The notes below the pieces were generated by a model that made no database searches, was not told the DNA's origin, and worked only from the letters and a program-made list of their open reading frames with translations. This document shows positions 14,141-22,930 of a stretch of DNA of 33,602 nt, one piece after another. The stretch covers positions 1 to 33,602 of the forward strand of contig JAJDCM010000106.1 in NCBI GenBank assembly GCA_029260825.1. Direction: 5' to 3'. Source of the stretch: Planctomycetota bacterium (GTDB lineage Bacteria > Planctomycetota > JACOTG01 > JAJDCM01). A program made the position numbers and the translations under genes. Each line of letters opens with the position of its first letter. Positions within the stretch are counted from its first letter, which is position 1.

Positions 14141-16744
14141 ATGAATCACAACCAAGGAGTCGTCCGGTGGCTTCCGTGTCTACTCGCGATCCTCGCCGGA
14201 TCACTCTTGCTCCTTAGCTGTAGTACGACCGCAGACCCTACGGGTTCCGGTCCGGAGCCCGGCGATGAAGCCACCGCAGATTCTCCAGCAAGTGCAGGGG
14301 GAGACTCGAGCACGCTGTTTACCGAGCAACCGCAGGTTTCTCTTTCACAGCAAAGAAAAGTTCTCGGGCAAAGCTACGCAGAGAGCGCTCGTCGCTCTTA
14401 CGACGCAGGAGACCTTGAGGGCGCCTACAACGACTACGCCAAGGCCCTCGAGCTCGACCCGTCGAACGAAGAGCTCAAGGGGCGCTTTGAGCAGCTTGGC
14501 AGTCAGCTCGGGTATCAAGGTGACTCGGTCTCAGCCTTCAGGGCCCAGACCGAAAACCGCACTTTGGTCCGGATGCAAGAGGCCAAGATCGAGATCGACA
14601 ACCGCTGGGGCAAGGCTCAGATGGCCATGGCTGCCGAAGATTACGAAACTGCGGTTTCGGAGCTTGAGGTAGCGATTCAGGTCTATGAGTGGTTCCCCTA
14701 CGATCTCAACGTTGACCTTGAAAAGGGCCAGGTGGAAGGCGCACTCGCCGAAGCCAAGATGCTCGCTGCGGAAAAAGCAATTGCTGATGCTCGTACTCGC
14801 GAGATGGACATCCTTCGCGAGAAGGATTCGGAAGCGGGAATGGCCGAAGAACGGCTCAATGAGCGCATCGACATCCTCTTTGCCGAATCCGACAACGCAT
14901 TCTCCAGGGCCGACTACCACAAGGCAGAACAGCTCCTGCGAGAGATCCTTCGACTTGACTACGAGAATGCTCGTGCCGAGGACCTCCTCACGGTAGCCGT
15001 CGAAGCTCGCCATCGCAAAGTCGATGCGGAAACCACCCGAGCCCATCGCGAAGAGTGGAAACGCAACTTTGAAGACATCAAGACGGGCCTCGTCCCCATG
15101 ACGGAGCACATTCAGTTTCCTGAAAACTGGGCCGAGATCGCCAAACGAAAGCCACGAGAGTTTCGTGACGCTGACGCTGCCGTTTCCGCAGAAGAGCAAG
15201 AGATTCGCAACAAGCTCTCGCGAACAACAGTCGCTCCCGTTTTTGAGGACGCACCTCTTCGAGATGTCGCTCAATTTTTCCAAAACGTTACGGGAGTTAA
15301 CTTTGTCGTCTCGGCCGCCGTCAACGAGACCCTCTCGGACGACGAGGCAGTGGTCACTCTCGGTGACCTCCGGCCCCTTCCGGCAGACGACCTTCTCAAC
15401 ATCGTAACTCAGGTAAAATCTCTTGTCTGGAAGGTGGAAGACGGCGTCGTGAAAATCACGACCCAGGACGACCTCTCCAAAGACATGCGCCTTGAGCTCT
15501 ACAACGTTCGAGATCTTGTGAACCCGATCAACGATTTCCCCGGGGAAGAAATCAGCCTCCAGCCAGCTTCCGGTGGTGGGCTCTTCGATGAGGAAATCGC
15601 CGACGAAGAGTCGGATTCGGCAGCGATCAACTCGGATCGACTCATTCAGCTCATTCAAGAGAACATCGCTCCGGATGCTTGGGACCCGCCGGCCTCGGTG
15701 GACGCCAAGTCCGGCACCCTCGTGGTTCGTCAGAGTGACGAGGTCCATGGCCAGATCGTTCAGCTCCTTGACGACCTTCGACGGACGACAGGTGTCCTGG
15801 TAGCCATCGAAGCTCGCTTCCTGAGCGTCGAAGACAACTTCCTTGAGGATGTCGGAGTCGACCTTCGTGGTCTGGGTGACGATTCGGGTGGAACCGGGGT
15901 TCCCGGTCGCGGTGGTAGCCGACCTCTCGACGACTTTGGTGCCCCCACTACCGGCTTTGGAACCCCCGATTCTCCCAGTGGGATTGGAACCGGTAACGAC
16001 TCAGGTGTCTTCTACAACGACTTCGGCGACGGAAATGTCCGAGCTCGAGTCGAAAACCTCTTTGACATGTCTCTTGGTAGTGAAGACACCCTGACCAACT
16101 CCGGTGGCTTCTCGGCCCAGTACACCTATCTAGATGACACTCAGGTCGAGGCTGTTTTCCGCGCGGTTCGTAAGTCCGAGCGAAACCAGTCCCTGACTGC
16201 TCCTCGTCTGCTCGTTTCAAACAACGAACGAGCATCGATCAGCGTGATCAACGAAGTGAGCTACGTCAAAGATTTCGACGTCGAAATCGCCCAGGCAGCA
16301 ACCATCGCGGATCCGATCATCGATGTGGTCCGAGACGGCGTAATCCTGGACGTCAAGCCTGTGGTGAGCGCTGACCGACAGTTTGTGACCCTGGAGCTTC
16401 GCCCCACGGTTTCGGTCCTCGAGCGTCCCATCCCGACTTTCGCGACGACGCTGGGAACCGGTCCTCCGGTTGCCATCGAGATTCCGACCCTGAGAGTGCA
16501 GCGTGTTCGGACCACTGTGACCATGCCGGACAACTCCACCCTTTTGCTGGGTGGCCTGAAAACGGCCGAGGAGAGGACGGTTCAATCCGGTGTCCCGTTC
16601 TTGCGAGACATCCCGCTCTTGAGTTTCCTCTTTGGTCGAAAAGGAACGTTTACGGCTCACAAGAACCTCTTGATTCTTCTCAAGGCTCGCATCATTGTGA
16701 TGAACGAATATGAGCCCATTGCGAGTGGACCTGAGAACTATTAA
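14141..16744 (+). CDS. Secretin-like outer-membrane lipoprotein A with TPR-like N-terminus
   Basis: This 867-residue protein has a lipoprotein signal peptide ending in LLLLSC (Cys27). Helical TPR-like repeats follow to about residue 300 (SYDAGDLEGAYNDYAKALEL; FSRADYHKAEQLLREILRL). An STN-type short N-terminal domain is at about 364-440 (FEDAPLRDVAQFFQNVTGVN). An N-domain comes next, then a secretin core at about 550-860 with VAIEARFLSVEDNFLEDVGV, LTAPRLLVSNN, LLLGGLK and VPFLRDIPLLSFLFGRK. Secretins form outer-membrane rings in type II/III secretion and type IV pili. Here the final strand reads LLILLKARIIV and lacks the usual Pro of that region. GGAGG precedes ATG 14141. It is the first of two paralogues and heads a locus with TPR, ExbB and ExbD genes. 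That it is a pore is an inference. Confidence 0.82.
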   Translation: MNHNQGVVRWLPCLLAILAGSLLLLSCSTTADPTGSGPEPGDEATADSPASAGGDSSTLFTEQPQVSLSQQRKVLGQSYAESARRSYDAGDLEGAYNDYAKALELDPSNEELKGRFEQLGSQLGYQGDSVSAFRAQTENRTLVRMQEAKIEIDNRWGKAQMAMAAEDYETAVSELEVAIQVYEWFPYDLNVDLEKGQVEGALAEAKMLAAEKAIADARTREMDILREKDSEAGMAEERLNERIDILFAESDNAFSRADYHKAEQLLREILRLDYENARAEDLLTVAVEARHRKVDAETTRAHREEWKRNFEDIKTGLVPMTEHIQFPENWAEIAKRKPREFRDADAAVSAEEQEIRNKLSRTTVAPVFEDAPLRDVAQFFQNVTGVNFVVSAAVNETLSDDEAVVTLGDLRPLPADDLLNIVTQVKSLVWKVEDGVVKITTQDDLSKDMRLELYNVRDLVNPINDFPGEEISLQPASGGGLFDEEIADEESDSAAINSDRLIQLIQENIAPDAWDPPASVDAKSGTLVVRQSDEVHGQIVQLLDDLRRTTGVLVAIEARFLSVEDNFLEDVGVDLRGLGDDSGGTGVPGRGGSRPLDDFGAPTTGFGTPDSPSGIGTGNDSGVFYNDFGDGNVRARVENLFDMSLGSEDTLTNSGGFSAQYTYLDDTQVEAVFRAVRKSERNQSLTAPRLLVSNNERASISVINEVSYVKDFDVEIAQAATIADPIIDVVRDGVILDVKPVVSADRQFVTLELRPTVSVLERPIPTFATTLGTGPPVAIEIPTLRVQRVRTTVTMPDNSTLLLGGLKTAEERTVQSGVPFLRDIPLLSFLFGRKGTFTAHKNLLILLKARIIVMNEYEPIASGPENY

Positions 16745-16774
16745 TCATCTCGGTTGGAGGCTGTAACGGGGTCG

Positions 16775-16839
16775 TAGCAGTAAAATACTCCGGGGGTATG
16801 GGTCGAAAGACCCCTACCCTCGGCTTCCGACTTCTGCTA
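16775..16839 (+). other. Two-tier stem-loop with GAAA tetraloop
   Basis: Between secretin A and the next gene, CCGGGGGTATGGGTC (16790-16804) pairs with GACCCCTACCCTCGG (16809-16823) around a GAAA loop, with one G-T pair and one mismatch. An outer stem, TAGCAG (16775-16780) with CTGCTA (16834-16839), encloses it. No U tract follows, so it is not a standard intrinsic terminator. It may be an RNA processing or stability element or an attenuator that separates expression of secretin A from the genes downstream. Confidence 0.55.
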
Positions 16840-16984
16840 AGCTAATGGTTTGCATCGACCCGGAGACGCACGCCGACCCTGTTCACCCCATGAATGGAGT
16901 CCATGGCAAATGTTCAAGAACCATCCCACCCGGGTAGTCTTTCAGCCCCATCATTCCAACCTGCGCCCCGTAGGGAAGAGCACC

Positions 16985-19735
16985 ATGACACGAATCCAAT
17001 TGTTGTTGCTTCCGATCGCCGCACTACTGGCCATCGGGTCGTCTGCTGGCGCCAGTGACAGAGATGCCAAATACGCCAATGGTCTTGTCGAGCGCGGCTA
17101 CTTCGATCTCGCCGAGATCGAGTACACCCGCATGTCGAAAGACACATCGGCAGGCGCAGATCGACAACGAGCCGGTCGTCTCGGCCTCGCCCGGGTCAAA
17201 AGGCAAGCATCTCTCCGTGAAAACGATCCGAAAGTGAAGCTCGCCAAATACGCCGAAGCGGAAAAGGAATTCGGCGAGTTCATTCAGGATCGTCAGGATC
17301 CGATGTACTTTTTGGCCGCATTCGAACTTGGATCCCTGCTTCAGGATAAAGCAACGGCGATCGCCACCATCATCGAAGAAGATCTGGTGAGCCGAACCGG
17401 CTTTGAATCCCCCGAAGCCATTCGCGAAGAAGCCGCCGAATCCCTCAATGAAGCCCAGACCCTTTTCGATGACCTCGTCGGATACCTGGAAACTCAGCGA
17501 AACCTCAACATTACCCAGCAATCCAATCTGGAGCGTTCGAGGTATCTATCGGCGACAAACTACTATTATCTGGGCCTCCTCTTTCCTCGAGGAACCTTCG
17601 AAAGAGAGTCCAATTTCAAGCGGGCAACCGAAAAGCTCGAAGACTTCATCTGGGAGTACGAGTCCAGACCATCGGCGCTCTACGCCCTCCTCTTCAAAGG
17701 GAAGTCTCACTTCGAAATGTCTCTTGAGAACAAGAGCGAGTCAGACCTGAACGAAGCTCTTGATAGCTTCGCCGGCCTGGAAGGCATCGGGGACGCCCCT
17801 GACAGTCTCGCCATCCTTCACGAGACTTTCGAGCGAGCCACACTCGAAGCAGCTTCGGCACTGAACGAATGGCAAAAATATGCGGATGCCAATGTCAAAG
17901 TCGACTCGATGCTCGAGGCCTTCAAGACCAACGGGCCCCAGATTCGGATGGGACAGCGCGGCCACCTCGCTGTCCTGGAGAAAGCCAAGGGCCTTCACAA
18001 AATGGGTGACGTGGACCTGGCTCTGACATGGGCTCGAAAAGTAGCCGAAGAAGTCAAGGGCTCGGTCGCCGGCCGTTATGCGAACGACCTGATCAAGGAA
18101 ATTCTCGGCGGATCCGACGGGGGCGACGTTCAAGATCCCAAGATTCTGATGGCCGGTGGTGAGGCCTACTACTCGAGCCGAGAATACGGCCAAGCTAGTT
18201 ATAGCTACCGCCAGGCCATAACGGCCTTTGAAATCCAGGAAGAAGCATCCCGCGATAACGAACTGGCCGCACAGGCCTGGAATCGACTGGGCGACTGTCT
18301 CAAGAGAGTCGGAAGGAACTTTGAATCGGGTCTCGCATTTTCCGCCGGACGAGATCGCTATCAGGAACCGTTCGACCTTTACAAAGACAACTCATTTCGA
18401 GCCTACTCATCCTTCCAGGCCTTTGCGAAAAAAGCTCCGGACTCGGGGAAGGCAGCGGCAGTCGCCTACAGCGACCAGGCAAAGAATTTCATCCTCTCCA
18501 CATTCAAAGAAGATGTCGGCGATATCATCTACTTCGAAGCAAAAGATGATTTCGACGAAAACAAATTCACTCTGGCCAAAGACAAGTTCTTCCGAGTCGA
18601 TATCCAGACCCGTCACTATGAAACGGCCCAGCTCTACATCGCCCGATGTGACATGGAGGCCGGTTATACCGCCATCGAAAAGGACGGCGGAAACCTCTCC
18701 GCATCAAGCAGACAGAGCATCAACGACGGAATCAAGACCCTCCACGGATACCGGGAGTGGACGAAAACCTATCCAGCTCCCGACCCGGCAAGAGCAGCCG
18801 CCCGAAGCCAGGCACTAGCAGCTTCAGAATACTATGAGTCAGAGGCCTACTGGACCCTCAAAGACTACGACAAGATGCTTCGTGTGCTCGAAGGCTTCGA
18901 TACACGATGGGCGGAGCATCCCAGCCTGATCCCCCCTTCTCTTTACAACCGAATTCGAGCCTATCTGGCCAAGGAAGACATGGAATCCGCTTCTCAGTGG
19001 GCCCATCACATCTTCAAGGTCTATCCGAAATCGGGAAGTACTGTGCAAGCCCTAGCTCTGATCGGTCAAGCTTATGCCGCCCAAGAAGACAAGGCGGAAG
19101 AAGCAGGCGACGAGGCTGCCGCGGCGATTAACCGGAAGAAGTCCGCAGACTTCCTCTACCAGTGGCTGCAGGCCTCCGGGGCAAGGTTCAGTCAGGCCGT
19201 GACTGTCGGAAACAAGTTCTATACCTTGAAAGATTATGGAACGGCCATCAAGATCTTCAAGAGTACCTACGACCGATACAAGAACAACAGCAAGTACAAG
19301 GGCACCAAGTCTCTCTTCAACTTGAAGCTGGCCATGGCCCGGTCTTACCTGGCGGTGCAGAAGTATCACGAGGCCGAACCTCTCTTTGAAGAAATGCTCA
19401 AATCACACGGTGAAACCCTTGACCTTCTCATCGGTGTCGCTAAATGTCATGGCGGCTGGATCGAAGAGGTGGATGGAAAGTTCGTCGAATTCGATGGAAC
19501 GGCCCGTTTCGAGGACGCCCTCAAGATCTACAGCCGGTTTGTCGGAACGACCGAGCCGGCAAGCGATACCTGGTGGCTCGGAAAATTTGGACAGGTCTAC
19601 ATTCTGTACAAAGCCGGCAATCAAGATAGCGCAAAGAAGCGGATGAAGAACCTCGTCATCCTCTACGAACAACCCTTCGGCCCGACCGAGGTTGACAAGC
19701 GAGTCAAGTGGTTGAAGAGGGTTCTTGGGGAATAA
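16985..19735 (+). CDS. Large exported TPR protein (916 residues)
   Basis: I start at ATG 16985 because residues 1-25 from there form a clean signal peptide (MTRIQLLLLPIAALLAIGSS, then AGA-SD) and GGGAAGAG lies just upstream. The open frame to 16850 adds residues before the signal peptide. The rest is helical and TPR-like throughout, for example LVERGYFDLAEIEYTRM, YYSSREYGQASYSYRQAI, and LAVQKYHEAEPLFEEML. I see no catalytic domain. It should be soluble in the periplasm, or an extracytoplasmic scaffold. It lies between secretin A and the ExbB/ExbD genes with a second TPR protein, and probably links the motor to an outer-membrane partner. Function unknown. The downstream TPR gene begins 62 nt after the stop. 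Confidence 0.8.
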   Translation: MTRIQLLLLPIAALLAIGSSAGASDRDAKYANGLVERGYFDLAEIEYTRMSKDTSAGADRQRAGRLGLARVKRQASLRENDPKVKLAKYAEAEKEFGEFIQDRQDPMYFLAAFELGSLLQDKATAIATIIEEDLVSRTGFESPEAIREEAAESLNEAQTLFDDLVGYLETQRNLNITQQSNLERSRYLSATNYYYLGLLFPRGTFERESNFKRATEKLEDFIWEYESRPSALYALLFKGKSHFEMSLENKSESDLNEALDSFAGLEGIGDAPDSLAILHETFERATLEAASALNEWQKYADANVKVDSMLEAFKTNGPQIRMGQRGHLAVLEKAKGLHKMGDVDLALTWARKVAEEVKGSVAGRYANDLIKEILGGSDGGDVQDPKILMAGGEAYYSSREYGQASYSYRQAITAFEIQEEASRDNELAAQAWNRLGDCLKRVGRNFESGLAFSAGRDRYQEPFDLYKDNSFRAYSSFQAFAKKAPDSGKAAAVAYSDQAKNFILSTFKEDVGDIIYFEAKDDFDENKFTLAKDKFFRVDIQTRHYETAQLYIARCDMEAGYTAIEKDGGNLSASSRQSINDGIKTLHGYREWTKTYPAPDPARAAARSQALAASEYYESEAYWTLKDYDKMLRVLEGFDTRWAEHPSLIPPSLYNRIRAYLAKEDMESASQWAHHIFKVYPKSGSTVQALALIGQAYAAQEDKAEEAGDEAAAAINRKKSADFLYQWLQASGARFSQAVTVGNKFYTLKDYGTAIKIFKSTYDRYKNNSKYKGTKSLFNLKLAMARSYLAVQKYHEAEPLFEEMLKSHGETLDLLIGVAKCHGGWIEEVDGKFVEFDGTARFEDALKIYSRFVGTTEPASDTWWLGKFGQVYILYKAGNQDSAKKRMKNLVILYEQPFGPTEVDKRVKWLKRVLGE

Positions 19736-19797
19736 CCAAAGATCCTGTCGAGGAAAAAGAAGTCGAGGAAAAGAACATGTTGTTGAAGGGGAGAAGA

Positions 19798-20946
19798 ATG
19801 AAATTGCGCAGTCGAACTTCGTGGGCACGAAAGACACCTCGTCTTATCGGGAGTGTTCTGGTAATTCTTCTCTGTCTTGGAGAGGTGCACGCGGCTGACA
19901 CCATCATTCCCATTTCTGGGCGACCCATTCGTGACGTCCAGATCGTCTCTGAGAGCTTCAAGGAAGTCGTTTATAAGCTCGCCAACGTGCCCACCAATCA
20001 GCGGGTCCCTTCGACCCGGGTGAAAGAAATCAGGCACGGCGACACTCCCCAAGCCTACGGTACGGGGCTTGAGGCGAAAGATCGAGGCGAGTATGAAAAT
20101 GCGATTCAAAGCCTCCGGCTATCCATCGAAAAGGGAAAGCGCCCCTGGGTCGAAGAGTATTGCCTATTCCACATAGGAGAGTGCTATCAACAATGGGGTC
20201 TCTCCGATGCGACCAAGCTCGAGCGAGCCATCGAAGTCTTCGGTGAGTTGAAGTCAAAGTTCAGCGAATCCCGCTTCCTTCCCATGGCCGAAATCGCTCT
20301 TGGACAGTGTCTCACCGCATCAGGGAAATATTCTGACGCCGAAAACCACTTTACCGGTCTTGAAAATAGCGCCCGATCGACCTACGGAATCGAGTGGGAA
20401 ATCGAGGCCAAGCTCGGAAATGCAAAAAATCTTGAGCTTCAGAAAAAGTACGGGGAGGCCCGGACCAAGTACACATCCATCTCCACAGCGGCTCGAAATG
20501 AGACGAGAAGAGTCCCGGCAAACGATGCCGCTGGCGAGTTCAAGATAAAGCAGTTACTCCGGTTAGCTGACGAAGCCCGTCTCCGTGAGGGGATCTGCCT
20601 CATCCGAGCGGGCAGCTATGGAGAGGCTCAGAACTTCTACAGCACCATGATCTCAGAAGCTCGCCGAAACAAAGACTGGACAAGGCTTGGGGGCGCGTAC
20701 AATGGGCGCGGTGAAGCGTTGTTCAATGAAAAGAAATATGTTGAGGCCTACATCGACTTTTCACAGACTTCAGCCGTGTACTTCTCGAATCCGAACGAAA
20801 CGGCCAAGGCTCTTTATTGGTCGGGACTGACCCGAGAAGCAATGGACGGAAAGCCCACGGCCAAGTCGAAGGAGTTCTTCCAGGATGTGGTGAACTTCTT
20901 TCCAACCTCGGAATGGGCCGCCAAGGCTAAAGAAAAACTCAAGTAA
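19798..20946 (+). CDS. Exported TPR protein (382 residues)
   Basis: ATG 19798 has a good ribosome site (GGGGAGAAG) and gives a signal peptide with basic start and hydrophobic core (LIGSVLVILLCLGEVHA, then ADT). ATG 19777 and 19708 are alternatives; the latter overlaps the upstream gene. After about 60 residues of beta-like sequence (GRPIRDVQIVSESFKEVVYK) the protein is TPR-like: LEAKDRGEYENAIQSLRLSI, AEIALGQCLTASGKYSDAEN, YNGRGEALFNEKKYVEAYID, and a last SKEFFQDVVNFFPTSEWAAK. The last repeat resembles the YbgF/CpoB type found beside Tol-Pal genes. That fits its place directly upstream of the ExbB/TolQ-like gene. Predicted periplasmic; function unknown. Confidence 0.8.
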   Translation: MKLRSRTSWARKTPRLIGSVLVILLCLGEVHAADTIIPISGRPIRDVQIVSESFKEVVYKLANVPTNQRVPSTRVKEIRHGDTPQAYGTGLEAKDRGEYENAIQSLRLSIEKGKRPWVEEYCLFHIGECYQQWGLSDATKLERAIEVFGELKSKFSESRFLPMAEIALGQCLTASGKYSDAENHFTGLENSARSTYGIEWEIEAKLGNAKNLELQKKYGEARTKYTSISTAARNETRRVPANDAAGEFKIKQLLRLADEARLREGICLIRAGSYGEAQNFYSTMISEARRNKDWTRLGGAYNGRGEALFNEKKYVEAYIDFSQTSAVYFSNPNETAKALYWSGLTREAMDGKPTAKSKEFFQDVVNFFPTSEWAAKAKEKLK

Positions 20947-21048
20947 ACTGTCTGATCTTAAACAACTGAATCTCAGTCAAGTTCAATCAAAACTGAAGGG
21001 TTGGTGCCACGAGCCCGGCACTACGAAGAAGAAAGGAGTTACGTCAGG

Positions 21049-21786
21049 ATGAAGGACCGCAGCAAACTCGACCTCGCGTTGAGAGTCTGTTTGGTACTGG
21101 CGCTCATTGTATTCGCCGGTGCCGGTGCATCCTTTGCACAAGAGGACGCAGCAGCAATCGAGGCCCCCGGATTGACAATCGGTGGCGTTATCAGCAATGG
21201 TGGTTTCGTGGGTTATTTGATTCTGGGCCTTTCGGTCCTATCGATGGCCCTCATTATCGAGCACTTCGTCTCCATTCGTCGGGACAAGCTTGCACCTCCT
21301 CAGGTGATCGATGAGATCGAATCCCTCTTTGAAGAAGAAAACTACCAGGAGAGCCTCGAGCTTTGTGAGGCAGAGCCGACCTACTTGACGAACGTGGTTG
21401 CGGCGGCGTTGCCCCGAATTAATGCCGGCTTCAATGCCATGGAGCAAAGCATTCAAGAGATGGGTGAAGAAGAAGCCGTCAAGCTGCATCAGAAGATCGG
21501 CTGGCTTTCGCTCATCGGAAGTATCGCCCCGATGTTGGGTCTCCTCGGGACCGTGTCCGGAATGATGAAGGCGTTCAACATCATTGCTGCCAAAAAAGGC
21601 GCAGCGGACCCGTCCGATCTTGCCTCCGGTATTTCGGAAGCTCTGGTCACCACGTTCCTTGGTCTGTTGGTCGCCATTCCCTCCATGACTTTCTTCTTCT
21701 TCTTCCGTTCGAAGGTGATCAAGATGGTTCTGGAAATTGGCGCAGTGACCGAGCAGCTGTTTGACCGATTCCGCCCGCACGAGTAA
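21049..21786 (+). CDS. MotA/TolQ/ExbB proton channel family protein
   Basis: This 245-residue membrane protein forms, with ExbD/TolR partners, an inner-membrane channel that turns proton flow into mechanical work. A signal peptide comes first (residues 1-31, ending ASFAQ), then TM1 in FVGYLILGLSVLSMALIIEH. A cytoplasmic domain with paired Glu follows. TM2 is WLSLIGSIAPMLGLLGTVSG and TM3 is LVTTFLGLLVAIPSMTFFFF, both in the conserved family pattern (GLLGTVxGM; TxxGLxVAIP). ATG 21049 follows AAGGAG at 9 nt; a TTG at 21001 would spoil the signal peptide. The family label cannot separate ExbB, TolQ and Agl-type functions, and no TonB, TolA or Pal lies in the window. Two ExbD genes follow. Confidence 0.9.
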   Translation: MKDRSKLDLALRVCLVLALIVFAGAGASFAQEDAAAIEAPGLTIGGVISNGGFVGYLILGLSVLSMALIIEHFVSIRRDKLAPPQVIDEIESLFEEENYQESLELCEAEPTYLTNVVAAALPRINAGFNAMEQSIQEMGEEEAVKLHQKIGWLSLIGSIAPMLGLLGTVSGMMKAFNIIAAKKGAADPSDLASGISEALVTTFLGLLVAIPSMTFFFFFRSKVIKMVLEIGAVTEQLFDRFRPHE

Positions 21787-21811
21787 GACGAAGACTCCCA
21801 AGAATAATTGA

Positions 21812-21868
21812 AATCCCTTCCGCCGAGCTTCTTCGCCCATGGGCTTTGAAACCAGGGGGAAGGGGATT
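21812..21868 (+). other. Stem-loop between exbB-like and exbD-like genes
   Basis: AATCCCTTCC (21812-21821) pairs with GGAAGGGGATT (21858-21868), with one bulged G. The loop contains the palindrome GCCCATGGGC (21835-21844). No T run follows. It may be a processing or stability element that sets the ratio of channel to ExbD proteins. Confidence 0.35.
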
Positions 21869-21905
21869 CTGGGCTTCACGCTCAGATAATAACGTGGAGT
21901 AAACG

Positions 21906-22373
21906 ATGAAAAGAAAAAAGAAATCGGCTGCGGACAAGACCAATGAGGAAATTGAACTCGATCTGACTCCCATGATCGATGTGGTGTTTAACCTCATCAT
22001 TTTCTTCATGATCGTGACCGACATGTCGCAAAAAGAGCTTGAGCTCCTGACCCTTCCTGCCGCCATGAGTGCGGTAGAAGATAAGGGCCAGGACAAGAAG
22101 CGCATCATCGTCAATATCGATCGCAACGGCAAAAAAGTCGTCAAGCGTACCGAATATGATGAAGATGCGCTGGCGAAGTACCTCTATCGAGAGGCTTCCA
22201 CCGAGCGAGACCCGGACAACCCCGCGTTTTGCGACCGCCCCATCTTGATTCGTTGCGACTCCCTCGCAACGTTCAACTCGGTTCAAGACGTGATGCGACA
22301 GTGCGCGACTCCGGGCACTGGTATCTGGAAAGTTCAGCTCGCCGCTTCGGTGGGCCATCTCGACGAAGAGTAG
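21906..22373 (+). CDS. ExbD/TolR family protein 1
   Basis: This 155-residue protein has a short cytoplasmic basic start and one membrane helix with the family signature IELDLTPMIDVVFNLIIFFM. The Asp in MID is the proton-relay residue. A periplasmic domain of about 100 residues follows, with FNSVQDVMRQCATPG near the end. It would assemble in the bore of the ExbB-like pentamer and transmit force to periplasmic partners. The ATG follows GGAG at a 7-nt spacing. A second ExbD gene follows after 20 nt, suggesting a mixed heterodimer like AglQ/AglS or ExbD1/ExbD2 systems. Confidence 0.9.
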   Translation: MKRKKKSAADKTNEEIELDLTPMIDVVFNLIIFFMIVTDMSQKELELLTLPAAMSAVEDKGQDKKRIIVNIDRNGKKVVKRTEYDEDALAKYLYREASTERDPDNPAFCDRPILIRCDSLATFNSVQDVMRQCATPGTGIWKVQLAASVGHLDEE

Positions 22374-22393
22374 TCTGGAAAGGTTAATCCATC

Positions 22394-22897
22394 ATGGACG
22401 ATGACAGCAATGAGATCAAATTAGACCTCGCGCCAATGATTGACGTGACGTTCCTGCTGCTGATCTTCTTCATGTGTTCGATCAAGTTCAAGCAGCTGGA
22501 AGGCAAGCTCGATTCATACTTGCCAAAGGATGTGGGTCTTCAACAAACTCAAGTTCTTGAGATCCAGGACGAGCCCATTCGGGTAACGCTCCGGGTCAAG
22601 GGAAAAGAGACCCTCCTCTACGTCGGCTCCGAGAAACTCTACACACTGAAGATTCCCAGAGCCCCCAATGGACCAGGGGACGAGCAAGCTCTCAAGGTTC
22701 CACTCAACTTGACTCAGTTGCAAACGAAAGTTGGGGCAATTTTCCGGAAGGCTCCCGAGCTGAAATGCATCATCGATCCCGATGAACGGGTTCCGAACAT
22801 GCACGTGATTGCTGCCCTGGATGCCTGCCTTGCGGCCGGTATCTCCAACATTAACTTCTCCATCCCGCCCAAGAAGAAAACGGCCGCAGGGAACTAA
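22394..22897 (+). CDS. ExbD/TolR family protein 2
   Basis: This 167-residue protein has an N-terminal helix carrying IKLDLAPMIDVTFLLLIFFM with the conserved Asp. A periplasmic domain follows with KLDSYLPKDVG, a beta-rich middle (RVTLRVKGKETLLYVGSE) and HVIAALDACLAAGISNINFS at the end. It differs clearly from ExbD 1 in the periplasmic part, so the two are not a recent duplication. It is the last gene before the terminator at 22954-22994. It ends 33 nt before the proposed start of the phosphatase-superfamily gene. Confidence 0.88.
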   Translation: MDDDSNEIKLDLAPMIDVTFLLLIFFMCSIKFKQLEGKLDSYLPKDVGLQQTQVLEIQDEPIRVTLRVKGKETLLYVGSEKLYTLKIPRAPNGPGDEQALKVPLNLTQLQTKVGAIFRKAPELKCIIDPDERVPNMHVIAALDACLAAGISNINFSIPPKKKTAAGN

Positions 22898-22930
22898 GAA
22901 TTGCTTCTTCTTCGGCCCCTGTGCGGGCTC

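Noticed and set aside
14531..15748. 405-residue open frame on the minus strand
   Set aside because: It lies fully antisense to secretin A, has no recognisable domain and no ribosome site; it is a by-product of codon bias.
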